The notes under the pieces: model-generated | The model's input: the letters and a program-made list of their open reading frames with translations, nothing else | Database searches by the model: none | What the model was told of the DNA's origin: nothing | From: Verrucomicrobiales bacterium | Lineage (GTDB): Bacteria; Verrucomicrobiota; Verrucomicrobiia; Limisphaerales; UBA9464 | Assembly (NCBI GenBank): GCA_003445095.1 | Contig: DLVS01000758.1 | Location: 1-24,787, forward strand | Reading direction: 5' to 3' | Length of the DNA: 24,787 nucleotides | Position numbers and translations under genes: made by a program | Part shown: one piece after another, positions 16,013 to 23,791 of the stretch | How the letters are laid out: each line of letters opens with the position of its first letter | How positions within the stretch are numbered: position 1 is the first letter of the stretch

Positions 16013-16471
16013 TCAACCGGCTGAGGTCGAATGCGCCTTTCCAGCCCGCTGCTGGCAATCAGCGGGCTGTCGAATGTCCGGAGCAAAACGGCGGACGGTA
16101 GCTCGGATGGTCTCCAGCACCCGCTCTCCCGGATCGTTCTTACAAAAGAATCCGGCGCACCTGCCCGCCAGCGCCTGAGATCGGACCTCGGGTTCATCAT
16201 GTGCGGTGATAAAGATTACGGGCGTCGCATCGGCGACGGCCGCCAGGCGTTGACTCAATTCCAGGCCGGACATACCCGGTAATTGGATGTCCAGCACCAG
16301 GCAGTCGAAACGCGGACGCTTGCTGTCCTGGAGGAACGCTTCGGCCGCAGGATAGGTAACTGGGTGAAACCCGGCCGCGCGCAGCAGCCGGCTGAACGAA
16401 CGACAGAGACTTTCGTCGTCGTCCACAACAGCGACATAGACCCTGTCTTTAGGCGCGCCCGGCAGCGGCAT
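16013..16471 (-). CDS. Receiver-only response regulator (intact copy)
   Basis: The 152-residue product is a CheY-like receiver with no output domain. The acidic cluster is D17-D18-D19, the phospho-acceptor is D61 (LVLDIQLPGMSG), the switch Thr is T89 (FITAHDE) and the conserved Lys is K111. About 25 basic residues extend past the receiver fold (RRFAPDIRQPADCQQ). It is transcribed divergently from the chemoreceptor gene, 145 bases away, and is followed after 13 bases by the VOC gene. The pairing suggests it receives phosphate in a chemosensory or related pathway, but no CheA, CheW or CheR gene is in the window. A decayed second copy lies at 8213-8584. Confidence 0.9.
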   Translation of the reverse strand: MPLPGAPKDRVYVAVVDDDESLCRSFSRLLRAAGFHPVTYPAAEAFLQDSKRPRFDCLVLDIQLPGMSGLELSQRLAAVADATPVIFITAHDEPEVRSQALAGRCAGFFCKNDPGERVLETIRATVRRFAPDIRQPADCQQRAGKAHSTSAG

Positions 16472-16616
16472 GAGAGCAGCGTGCCTGAACGCGCGAAGCC
16501 AAGGATACTGCCCTTTGGGGAAGGTCGGTGATCGGTACGGAGGATGCGATCTCGGAAAATCAATGCACGGCCCGAGCCTGCCGGACTAGGGTTCGGTAAC
16601 GATTCTGGAATTCTCC
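16472..16616. promoter_or_regulatory. Divergent intergenic region between receiver and chemoreceptor genes
   Basis: These 145 bases must hold the promoters for both the plus-strand chemoreceptor and the minus-strand receiver, and possibly for the VOC/BKACE series behind the receiver. I see no convincing -35/-10 or -24/-12 pair. The part closest to the receiver (for example GGATACTGCCCTTTGGGGAA) is conserved in the decayed copy at about 8619-8652, while the rest was removed there by the deletion. Confidence 0.4.
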
Positions 16617-18197
16617 ATGAAACTTAGCACCAAGATCATGTCCTCGGCCGCCATCGCGGTGATGATCTCCACCTTCGGCGGTATCACGGTGACCGTCTTG
16701 ATTCTACGGGAAAGACAGATCAAGCAGACCCGTGAGGTGATGGAGTCGATGATGAAACAAGCGGAGACCGTGCGGGAAAACTTCGATCAGCTGCACTCGG
16801 CCGGGGCCTTCGATGTCCCGAAGATGTTGACCCAAATGAAAACCACGTCGCTCTATCAGTCGGATCTCTACCAAACCATTCCGGTGGTCGCGGCATGGCA
16901 GTCGATCACTTCGGTGGCGGAGGCGGCGGGACTCAAATTCCAGACGCCCAGCGCGCCGAACATCAAGGCCCGCAATCCTGACAACGAATTCGCGCCCGAG
17001 TTTAAGTCGGTCTTCGCCGCGTTTGACGGCAACCAGGAGGAATATTTCTCCACCGAAAACGGACTCATTAGTTATGCGCGCCCCGTTAAACTCACTGAGA
17101 GCTGCCTCACCTGCCATGGCAATCCGGCGAATAGTCCGACCAAGAACGGCTTAGATCTGGTCGGTCAGCCGATGGAGAATCTAAAGGTTGGGGACCTCAA
17201 AGGCGCCTTCGTGCTCTCCAAGTCGATCGATTATGCTGAGGCCCACGCCGCGGCGATGCGCGCCACGATCGTTGGTTTGCTGATCCTCGCCGGCGTCGTC
17301 GTCGGCTTCTACCTCATTACCCGTGGCATTACCGGTTCTTTGCAACGTGCCGTGATCGATCTGACCACGTGTTCGAACGAGACTGCGAGCGCATCCAATC
17401 AGGTAGCGGGCGGAGCGCATTCCCTGGCGGACGGCACGGCCAAGACCGCAGCGGCTCTCGAAGAGACGAGTGCCAGCCTGGAAGAAATGAGTTCGATGGT
17501 AAAGCAGACTGCGGCCAGTTCCAGTTCCGCGGCGGCGTTGGCTAGTGAAGGGCAGCAGGCGGGTGAACGCGGGTCGAAGGCGATGAGTGAACTCGCCGCG
17601 GCAATCGAAGAGATCAAGGCGAACGCCGATCGAACCGCCAAGATCGTGAAGACCATCGATGAAATTGCCTTCCAGACCAACTTGCTGGCGCTTAATGCGG
17701 CGGTCGAAGCCGCCCGTGCCGGAGATGCGGGCACGGGCTTCGCGGTGGTCGCCGAAGAAGTGCGTAACCTGGCCCGGCGGGCCAGTGAGGCGGCGCGTAA
17801 CACCGCGTCGCTGATCGAAAGCTCGGTCAAGGGCGCGGACAACGGCGTAACGTTGGCCAAATATGTAAACGAGCTCGTCAGTCAGGGCACGACCTCGAGC
17901 GGTAAGATCAGCGAACTGGTTGCCGAAATTGCCGCGTCGGCCAAGGAAGTGGCGCAGGGGATCGAGCAGGTCAGCAAGGCGGTGAACGAGGTGGACCACG
18001 TGACCCAGTCCAACGCGGCGGCGGCAGAACAGAACAGCGCCGTCGGCGAACAGCTCGCCGCGCAAAGCCAGACGCTCAAGGCTCTGGTGGTCAGTCTCGA
18101 CCTGGTGGTGCGCGGCGACAAAGCCCAAGGTCAGACTAGCCAGGTGGCCCGGAAACTGACCCGATTTTCGCCAGGACGCGACGGTGGTATGCGGTAA
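16617..18197 (+). CDS. Methyl-accepting chemotaxis protein with c-type heme (DUF3365-like) sensor domain
   Basis: The 526-residue product is the only convincing plus-strand gene. TM1 is at about 8-30 and TM2 at about 215-237, with a periplasmic domain between them. That domain carries a c-type heme motif, C163-L-T-C166-H167, followed by [20 protein letters not shown], the arrangement of the DUF3365/Tll0287-like heme domain, so redox, oxygen or NO sensing is likely (inference). The linker after TM2 is short and shows no clear HAMP domain. The signalling hairpin tip is at about 348-386 ([20 protein letters not shown] then [17 protein letters not shown]). It is a full-length receptor, but no CheA/CheW partner is in view. 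It is divergent from the receiver gene. Its stop codon TAA lies inside heptamer array 2. Confidence 0.95.
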   Translation: MKLSTKIMSSAAIAVMISTFGGITVTVLILRERQIKQTREVMESMMKQAETVRENFDQLHSAGAFDVPKMLTQMKTTSLYQSDLYQTIPVVAAWQSITSVAEAAGLKFQTPSAPNIKARNPDNEFAPEFKSVFAAFDGNQEEYFSTENGLISYARPVKLTESCLTCHGNPANSPTKNGLDLVGQPMENLKVGDLKGAFVLSKSIDYAEAHAAAMRATIVGLLILAGVVVGFYLITRGITGSLQRAVIDLTTCSNETASASNQVAGGAHSLADGTAKTAAALEETSASLEEMSSMVKQTAASSSSAAALASEGQQAGERGSKAMSELAAAIEEIKANADRTAKIVKTIDEIAFQTNLLALNAAVEAARAGDAGTGFAVVAEEVRNLARRASEAARNTASLIESSVKGADNGVTLAKYVNELVSQGTTSSGKISELVAEIAASAKEVAQGIEQVSKAVNEVDHVTQSNAAAAEQNSAVGEQLAAQSQTLKALVVSLDLVVRGDKAQGQTSQVARKLTRFSPGRDGGMR

Positions 18198-18239
18198 TCG
18201 GAGAGCGGTAATCGGAGAGCGGTGAGCAGTAAGTGGCGA
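18191..18239. repeat. Heptamer tandem array 2 (7 units)
   Basis: The units read GCGGTAA TCGGAGA GCGGTAA TCGGAGA GCGGTGA GCAGTAA GTGGCGA, so the first four form two exact 14-bp repeats. The stop codon of the chemoreceptor gene (TAA at 18195-18197) is the end of the first unit. The family consensus is close to that of array 1 on its minus strand (TCAGTGA). Confidence 0.75.
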
Positions 18240-18246
18240 TCCGTTT

Positions 18247-18432
18247 TCAGTCACCCGACGCGTCTGCGATCTCAGCTCCGATGGATCGCACAGACCGGCG
18301 AAACTGATTTGTAAGCGAGTCCCTTTCTTCCTTCGGAAACGCGTGAGAAACTCGGAACACCGTCTGCGACACCTCGCGTGCGGTCTGATACACCCGCAGC
18401 TCATGGAAACTCCTCGTGTAGCATGGGTTCAT
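18247..18432 (-). pseudogene. Truncated four-helix-bundle (S23 / 23S intervening sequence-type) protein
   Basis: The 61-residue frame reads SFHELRVYQTAREVSQTVFR, then FPKEERDSLTNQFRRSVRSI and GAEIADASGD. This is the first half of the four-helix-bundle family (S23 rRNA intervening-sequence type, TIGR02436-like), whose members have about 115-130 residues and an ELRVYQ-type start. The protein ends abruptly after GAEIADA, where intact members continue with a conserved Trp-Gly segment. Its TGA (18247-18249) comes from a heptamer-like GGTGACTGA just beyond array 2. Array 2 lies 7 bases from the 3' end and array 3 about 50 bases from the start. The family's biochemical role is not settled. Confidence 0.75.
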
Positions 18433-18480
18433 CGCGTTAAAACCTGCTGCATTTGCGGGCTACTGAGTCTACCGATTTCA

Positions 18481-18522
18481 ATCGACCAGTCACCAGTCAC
18501 AGATTACTGCTCACTGATCACC
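18481..18522. repeat. Heptamer tandem array 3 (6 units)
   Basis: The units read ATCGACC AGTCACC AGTCACA GATTACT GCTCACT GATCACC on the plus strand. On the minus strand they read GGTGATC AGTGAGC AGTAATC TGTGACT GGTGACT GGTCGAT, the same heptamer family as arrays 1 and 2. The stop codon of the FixJ-like regulator (TGA, 18518-18520 on the minus strand) falls inside the array. Confidence 0.75.
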
Positions 18523-19132
18523 GGAACCCCGCCTCCTGGACCAGCCGAGTCAGTTCGGCAACCGAACGCACCTCCAGCTTCGTCGTGAGGTGAGTGCGAT
18601 GCAGTTTCACCGTGCGTTCGTGAATGCCCAAGTCGGCGGCGATTTGCTTGTTGAGTCTTCCTTGCACCACATGCCGCAGAACTTCGCGCTCACGTTCGGT
18701 GAGTTCTTCCAACTTGGCTTGTAACTCGTGCAGTCGAGCGCGGGTTTGTCGCTCGGTCGCGTCGCGGGCGACGGCGCGGTGGATCGCTTCCAACAAGACT
18801 TCTCTGGAGCAGCTTTTAGTGAGAAAATCCTCAGCTCCACGACGCATCGCGAGAACGGTTTTCGGAATGTCGCCCTGCCCCGACACGAACACGACCGGGA
18901 GCCGAATGTCCGCCTTCGTCAGCGCGTCCTGCAGATCCAACCCGCTCAACTGTGGCATCTCTAAATCGAGGAGCACGCACCCGGGAGTCTCCACTGAGGG
19001 GTCGGCCAGGAACTCCGCGGCCGCAGCGTAGGCCTTCACTTCGAACCCGGACGCCCGGAGAAATCGCGCGATGGCCGTTCGAAACGAATTGTCGTCGTCC
19101 ACCACTCGGATGAGAACGCCGTTCGGTTTCAC
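18518..19132 (-). CDS. FixJ-type response regulator (receiver + LuxR HTH)
   Basis: The 204-residue product has a receiver (about 5-120) and a C-terminal LuxR/FixJ-type HTH (about 141-200). The acidic pair is D12-D13, the phospho-acceptor D56 (VLLDLEMPQLSG), the switch Ser S84 (FVSGQGD) and the Lys K106. The HTH reads LTEREREVLRHVVQGRLNKQ, then IAADLGIHERTVKLHRTHLT. The switch segment with SGQGDIP resembles the FixJ/TodT/StyR group. The start overlaps the stop of the kinase gene by four bases (ATGA), so the pair is translationally coupled and is very likely a cognate two-component system. It would be a DNA-binding activator; its targets are not visible. Confidence 0.93.
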   Translation of the reverse strand: MKPNGVLIRVVDDDNSFRTAIARFLRASGFEVKAYAAAAEFLADPSVETPGCVLLDLEMPQLSGLDLQDALTKADIRLPVVFVSGQGDIPKTVLAMRRGAEDFLTKSCSREVLLEAIHRAVARDATERQTRARLHELQAKLEELTEREREVLRHVVQGRLNKQIAADLGIHERTVKLHRTHLTTKLEVRSVAELTRLVQEAGFR

Positions 19133-22100
19133 TGTGGGCGCCCTCCGTTTGCGATCAATAGTGTGAACATGAACGCGGCTCCGCTTCCTGGATTATTCTC
19201 AGCCCAAAGCCGGCCGCCGTGGGACTCCACAATGGTCCGGGAGATGGGCAAGCCCAGCCCCAACCCACTCGGCTTCGTGGAGAAGAACGGCTCGAACAGA
19301 CGCGCTAGGTTTGCTCTGGAAAGGCCCGATCCGGTGTCGACCACCGCGATTTGAATCGTCTGCGGGTCTGATTGAAAAACGCGCACCGAGAGCCGGCGGG
19401 CGTCGTCCGGCCGCTCATTCATCGCATCCATGCCGTTGAGAAACAGGTTCAACAGTACTTGCTGAAGTTGAATGCGATCTCCCCGCACCAACGGGAGGTT
19501 GGGCGCGGCGTCGATGTCCACTTGGACCTTGCGTTCGCAAGCCTCCGACCGCGTCAACGTGGCGACGTCGTCGATCAAGTCACGAATCGACAGATCCATC
19601 AGCTCGAGTTTTCGTTTCTTGAGCAAGGCCCGCATGCGCTCGATCACACCGGCCGCCCGTTGATCGTCATTTCGGATGTCGGTCAGGATGGCGTTGATCT
19701 CATCGAGATCCGGGGGCTGCTGTTTCATGACCAGCTCGGCGGCTTCGGCGTTGCGCAGAATCGCGGCGAGCGGCTGACTCAATTCGTGAGCGAGGGCCGA
19801 AGACAATTGGCCCAGAGTGGAGACGCGACTCGAATGAGCCAGTTCCTCGCGTAACTGACGGGTTTCCATTTCGGAGCGATGGCGTTCTTCCGCGACTCGC
19901 TCGCGCTCCTCAGACAGACGAACTTTCTTGCGCGACCACGACCACGCAAAGACGCCCCCGAGCACGACGAGCAGCGAGCCAGTCCCGGCTCGGAACCAGG
20001 CGGTTTGCCAGTAATAAGGCAGCACCGTGAAAGCCAGGCTCGCGCCGGTTTCGTTCCAGACCCCATCGTTGTTGGCCGCGCGGACGCGAAACAAGTAATC
20101 GCGCGGGGCTAGATCTAGAAATTGCTCCGCGTGCTTTCCCTCCGCCTCGCGCCACGCTGAATCTAGTCCCTCAAGCTTCACTTGATATCGCACCTTCTCT
20201 GGCGCAGTAAAGCTCAAGCCCGCGTAACGAATCTCAATTCGCCGACTCCCCGCCGGCAACGATATCGGTGCGGCGAAAGGAGCGGTCACGCGCACCTTTA
20301 CTTCTCGATCGCTCCCCGGGCCACTACCTGCATTTGTCGGTGCGGACCCCGGTCGATAAAAAACAATCTCCTCCAGTTGAACCGGCGGCGGCACATCGTT
20401 GAACCGCAAGGCGCCGGGATCGATCATCGCGACCCCCCGACTGGTCGCGAACCATAACCGGCCGCGCGCGTCGCGGACGGATGCGGGCTGCCGCCCGTTG
20501 GGGAATTCCGCCTTAGGTAAGCCGTCGCTGGTGTCGAAGAGTTGATACTGGAGCTGCGCCAGTTTGCCGTCTGCCATCGCGTGAAGATCGGCGACCCGAA
20601 CCCGGACGACGCTATGCGCGGCGGCCAGCCAGAAGTGGCCGTCGTTATCTTCAACAATGCTACGAACACCATTGATTGGAGAGTCTTGGGCCATTTCGAG
20701 TTGAGTCAGTTGGCCATTCCTCCAGCGCCACCAACTGCGATCGGCGGAGGCCAGCCACATCGACCCGTCCCGGTCAGCCTTCAGGACGGCCGTGCCAGTA
20801 ATCGACTGCCCAAACTTGTTCTTGATCTGAAGAAATGATCCGTCCCCGTCTCTGCGGAACACGGCTTCCGAGCTCGCTACCCAGAGGGCGCCCGAGGCGT
20901 CCTCCGCGATGCTGGCAAAGGGCATTCTGAGTAACCCATCTCCCAATCTAAACGCCTTAAAAGTGACTCCGTCGCACGTCGCAATTCCTTGGTCGGAGCC
21001 AATCCAGATTTGTCCACGCGAGTCCTCAAATAGTGCGGTCGCATTGGCGCTGCCGGCTTCGGCCGCGGCGATCTGACGCGTACCGTTTTGGTCCATGAGT
21101 CGGAGCGGCTCGCTCAGTGCCCCAAACCAGAGTCGGCCGGCCCGGTCGGAAAGCACGCTCTGCACATAGGGAGAATAATTGTTCACCCCGGGCTTTTGCG
21201 AATTCGTCACTCCTGCCTCAGTCACATGAAAGAGCCACCGGCCTAAGGTGGCGGCCCACAGTCCTCCGGCGCCATCAGTGGAGACAGAACTCACACTTAT
21301 TCCTCTTGGACCGTCCACCAGATTCAAACACCTGAAGCGCCGCTGCGTCAGGCAGAGAAGGCCATTGCCGCTGGTACCCAGCCACAGGTTTCGCTCGCGA
21401 TCCTCGAAGACGCATCTTCCGCTGTCTGACCACCCGCTGGCACGGTTCCACGTCGTTATCTCCCCGTTCGAGGTTACGCGGAGAAAGCCTCGACCGGCTG
21501 AGGCGATCCAGAGGTTTTCCTGGTTGTCCTCCCGCAGACTCCAAACTAAGTCCACCAAACCGTGTAGGTTTATGTGTGCCACCTCTCGGCCGTTCCGAAG
21601 CTTGACCGCGCGGTTGCCCAGGAGCAGCCACAGCCCACCGTCGTGGGCGGGGGCGCAAGCATAAGGTTCGAGTGGCGGGTCCGTCGAAATCATCCGAACC
21701 CAGCGATCATTCTCCCATCGGCCGATGAACTGACTCTGCACAACCCACCAATGCCCGTCCTCATCCGCCCCACCAATGTATCCTTGCCCAGGCAGACCGG
21801 GCGGCGAGGGCAGTTCCGAAAGCTTTCGACCGGACAGTTCGAAAATCTTTCCGTTGAAAGTGGTGATGAGAACGTCTCCCTGGGAACGGTCGGCAAATGA
21901 GCGGACGCAGTCGCCCTCGGCCCCATCGGTCTGGGTCAGTCGCCGCCACTCAGCTCCTTCCTTTATGGTCAACCCGCGGTAAGTGCTCACGAGCAGTCGC
22001 CCCGACCTGTCCGTGTGCAGGTTCACAATTCCCGCGCTGGGCAGTTCTGGAGTATTGGCGGGATTGAAGACCTTGAACTCGACTCCGTTGAAGCGCACCA

Positions 22101-22365
22101 GCCCGTTGAAAGTGCCCAACCACAGATACCCGTCCGGTGTTTGGGTGATCGCTGAGGCGGAGTTTTCGGGCAAACCATCCGCGGTCTCCCAGGAGCGAAC
22201 GAGATAGCCAGGATCGCCGGGAACGGTGTCAGCCGCTTGGGTCATGCTATCGGTAGCGAGTACCAGCGCTAGCACGGACCGCCAAATCAACAGTCGAAAT
22301 GCGTCAGGACCCCGCAGCCAAGCCGCCCCCCAAGTAGCGCGCCCCGTGGGAGGCAAAGAGCGCAT
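19129..22365 (-). CDS. Propeller-type sensor histidine kinase (Reg_prop, Y_Y_Y, HisKA, HATPase)
   Basis: The ATG at 22365 gives 1078 residues; an ATG at 22410 adds 15 residues before an already long N-terminus, so I prefer the shorter start with moderate confidence. A signal or anchor helix ends near TQAADT. About ten beta-propeller repeats of the Reg_prop type follow, each with a D-G-x-L-W-(L/F)-G-T-like core (for example DGYLWLGTFNGLVRF and RAGRLWFGALSEPLRL). A Y_Y_Y domain comes next (GLSFTAPEKVRYQVKLEGLD) and then a TM near VVLGGVFAWSW. The kinase has its phospho-acceptor in ALAHELSQPLAAI (H860), the N box LNLFLNGMDAM, G1 VDTGSGL, F FEPFFSTK and G2 GLGLGL. Unlike the common hybrid members of this class it has no internal receiver or HTH; the separate FixJ-like gene supplies it. 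Confidence 0.9.
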   Translation of the reverse strand: MRSLPPTGRATWGAAWLRGPDAFRLLIWRSVLALVLATDSMTQAADTVPGDPGYLVRSWETADGLPENSASAITQTPDGYLWLGTFNGLVRFNGVEFKVFNPANTPELPSAGIVNLHTDRSGRLLVSTYRGLTIKEGAEWRRLTQTDGAEGDCVRSFADRSQGDVLITTFNGKIFELSGRKLSELPSPPGLPGQGYIGGADEDGHWWVVQSQFIGRWENDRWVRMISTDPPLEPYACAPAHDGGLWLLLGNRAVKLRNGREVAHINLHGLVDLVWSLREDNQENLWIASAGRGFLRVTSNGEITTWNRASGWSDSGRCVFEDRERNLWLGTSGNGLLCLTQRRFRCLNLVDGPRGISVSSVSTDGAGGLWAATLGRWLFHVTEAGVTNSQKPGVNNYSPYVQSVLSDRAGRLWFGALSEPLRLMDQNGTRQIAAAEAGSANATALFEDSRGQIWIGSDQGIATCDGVTFKAFRLGDGLLRMPFASIAEDASGALWVASSEAVFRRDGDGSFLQIKNKFGQSITGTAVLKADRDGSMWLASADRSWWRWRNGQLTQLEMAQDSPINGVRSIVEDNDGHFWLAAAHSVVRVRVADLHAMADGKLAQLQYQLFDTSDGLPKAEFPNGRQPASVRDARGRLWFATSRGVAMIDPGALRFNDVPPPVQLEEIVFYRPGSAPTNAGSGPGSDREVKVRVTAPFAAPISLPAGSRRIEIRYAGLSFTAPEKVRYQVKLEGLDSAWREAEGKHAEQFLDLAPRDYLFRVRAANNDGVWNETGASLAFTVLPYYWQTAWFRAGTGSLLVVLGGVFAWSWSRKKVRLSEERERVAEERHRSEMETRQLREELAHSSRVSTLGQLSSALAHELSQPLAAILRNAEAAELVMKQQPPDLDEINAILTDIRNDDQRAAGVIERMRALLKKRKLELMDLSIRDLIDDVATLTRSEACERKVQVDIDAAPNLPLVRGDRIQLQQVLLNLFLNGMDAMNERPDDARRLSVRVFQSDPQTIQIAVVDTGSGLSRANLARLFEPFFSTKPSGLGLGLPISRTIVESHGGRLWAENNPGSGAAFMFTLLIANGGRPQ

Positions 22366-22466
22366 CTTCGGTTCCCCGCCCGCGTAGGGGTTTCTTAACC
22401 CTTGAGCCATGCTCGATCAGTCCTGCGTTATTTCCGCCGGTCAAGTACTGGCGCACTCTTCCGAAA

Positions 22467-22592
22467 CCGAGCAAGCCGACCGAGGCGTTCGAGAGGCACA
22501 TTTACGACGCGCCGGCTTGGCGGTTCCAGCGGATTTCCCGGATCAAAGACCGGGAATTCCACTCCATCGAACCGCACTATGCCGTTGAAGGC
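22467..22592 (-). pseudogene. Remnant of a second propeller-type sensor gene
   Basis: About 42 residues on the minus strand (AFNGIVRFDGVEFPVFDPGN onward) align with the first propeller repeats of the intact kinase (FNGLVRFNGVEFKVFNPANT onward). The homologous stretch ends near RLGRLAR. It lacks a signal peptide, further repeats and a kinase. The remnant lies just upstream of the intact kinase gene in the same orientation, which suggests a tandem duplication or recombination between related propeller genes. The roughly 200 bases between it and the LivH gene show nothing else. Confidence 0.65.
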
Positions 22593-22792
22593 ATTGCGGG
22601 CGGCGGGGCAGACTCTCGTCGCCTCCAATTCACTGGCAGTTCCCATGGTCAGGCATGCACGACTAAAATGCGCGGTGCGATACAATGAGGTCAAATCTGC
22701 GATTGGGATCTGGCAGCCCCTCACTATTCGAACCTAACTCGGGAAGAGGGATCCAGAGGTGAAGGTTGCGTGACGGGAGAGGCCGGTATTCT

Positions 22793-23683
22793 TCAGACCT
22801 TCTCGACCTGGTGTTTCCCAAGGATGCCGGATGGCCGGAACAACAAGATCACAATCAGAATCGCAAACGCGACGGCGTCTCGTAGGGTTGAAGCGCGGGT
22901 GCTCGACACCCACGTTTCGATCAAGCCGATCAACATTCCTCCGAGCGCAGCGCCCGGCAGGTTGCCAATTCCTCCGAGCACGGCGGCGACAAATGCCTTC
23001 AGTCCTGGGAGGGTCCCCATCAATGGATCGATGCTGGGATAGTTCATCGCATAAAGGATTCCACCTGCGCCCGCCAGGGCCGACCCCAAGGCGAACGTGA
23101 AGGAAATGATCCAATCGTTGTTGATTCCCATCAGTGAGGCAGCGGTCGCATTGAACGAAACTGCCCGCATGGCCGTGCCAATCCTCGTCCGATGGACGAT
23201 GTAGTGCAGCGTCCCCAGCAGAACAATGGTGACCACCCAAACAATCAGTTGGTTGCTTGAAACCGTGAGTCCTTCGAACAGGAACTGGTGCTCCGGAAAG
23301 AGCCGGGGAAACGGTTTCGGATTGGCGCCAAAAATCTTCTGCCCCGCGTTCTGCAACAAAAGGGAAACTCCGATGGCGGTGATCAAAACGGTGAGGGTGG
23401 ACCGCTTTCGCAGTGGCTTGTAGGCGAGCTTCTCGATGGTCATCCCCAACAGGGCACACACCCCCATTGCCGCCAGCAAAACCACCAAGCCTCCGAGAAC
23501 TGATCCTGCGCCGACGCGCGGCGCCACGTAAAATCCGACGTACGCACCGATCATGAATACGTCGCTATGGGCGAAGTTGATGAATCGAAGAACCCCGTAC
23601 ACCATGGTGTAACCGAGGGCGATCAGCGCGTAAATCGCCCCGAGCGACACGCCGTTCACGATCTGTTGCAGGAATTCCGTCAT
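22793..23683 (-). CDS. livH: Branched-chain amino acid ABC transporter permease (LivH type)
   Basis: The ATG at 23683, preceded by GGGAG, gives 296 residues, the usual LivH length. The N-terminus MTEFLQQIVNGVSLGAIYAL is typical, followed by IALGYTMVYGVLRFINFAHS, the conserved LivH signature. Several membrane helices follow, and the EAA-type loop is near RTRIGTAMRAVSFNATAASL. GGIGNLPGAALGGMLIGL and LFRPSGILGK near the C-terminus are also characteristic. It would form the membrane channel with LivM and move branched-chain amino acids, or related substrates such as amides or urea, into the cytoplasm. It follows the binding-protein gene by 108 bases. LivM, LivG and LivF are not found downstream, where a sensor-gene remnant and the kinase begin instead. 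Confidence 0.92.
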   Translation of the reverse strand: MTEFLQQIVNGVSLGAIYALIALGYTMVYGVLRFINFAHSDVFMIGAYVGFYVAPRVGAGSVLGGLVVLLAAMGVCALLGMTIEKLAYKPLRKRSTLTVLITAIGVSLLLQNAGQKIFGANPKPFPRLFPEHQFLFEGLTVSSNQLIVWVVTIVLLGTLHYIVHRTRIGTAMRAVSFNATAASLMGINNDWIISFTFALGSALAGAGGILYAMNYPSIDPLMGTLPGLKAFVAAVLGGIGNLPGAALGGMLIGLIETWVSSTRASTLRDAVAFAILIVILLFRPSGILGKHQVEKV

Positions 23684-23791
23684 TCGCTCCCAAGAATGCT
23701 TGGGCGGGTGACAGAAGCGTGACGGGGCTATTCCCAACCGGTCAAGACGCCACCACAGGAACCGCTGGTATTTCGTCGACCAGCCCGTGCC

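Noticed and set aside
17181..18404. 407-residue minus-strand frame opposite the chemoreceptor
   Set aside because: It is a shadow of the receptor's coding frame; its start region only translates the heptamer array (SPLTAHRSPITA).
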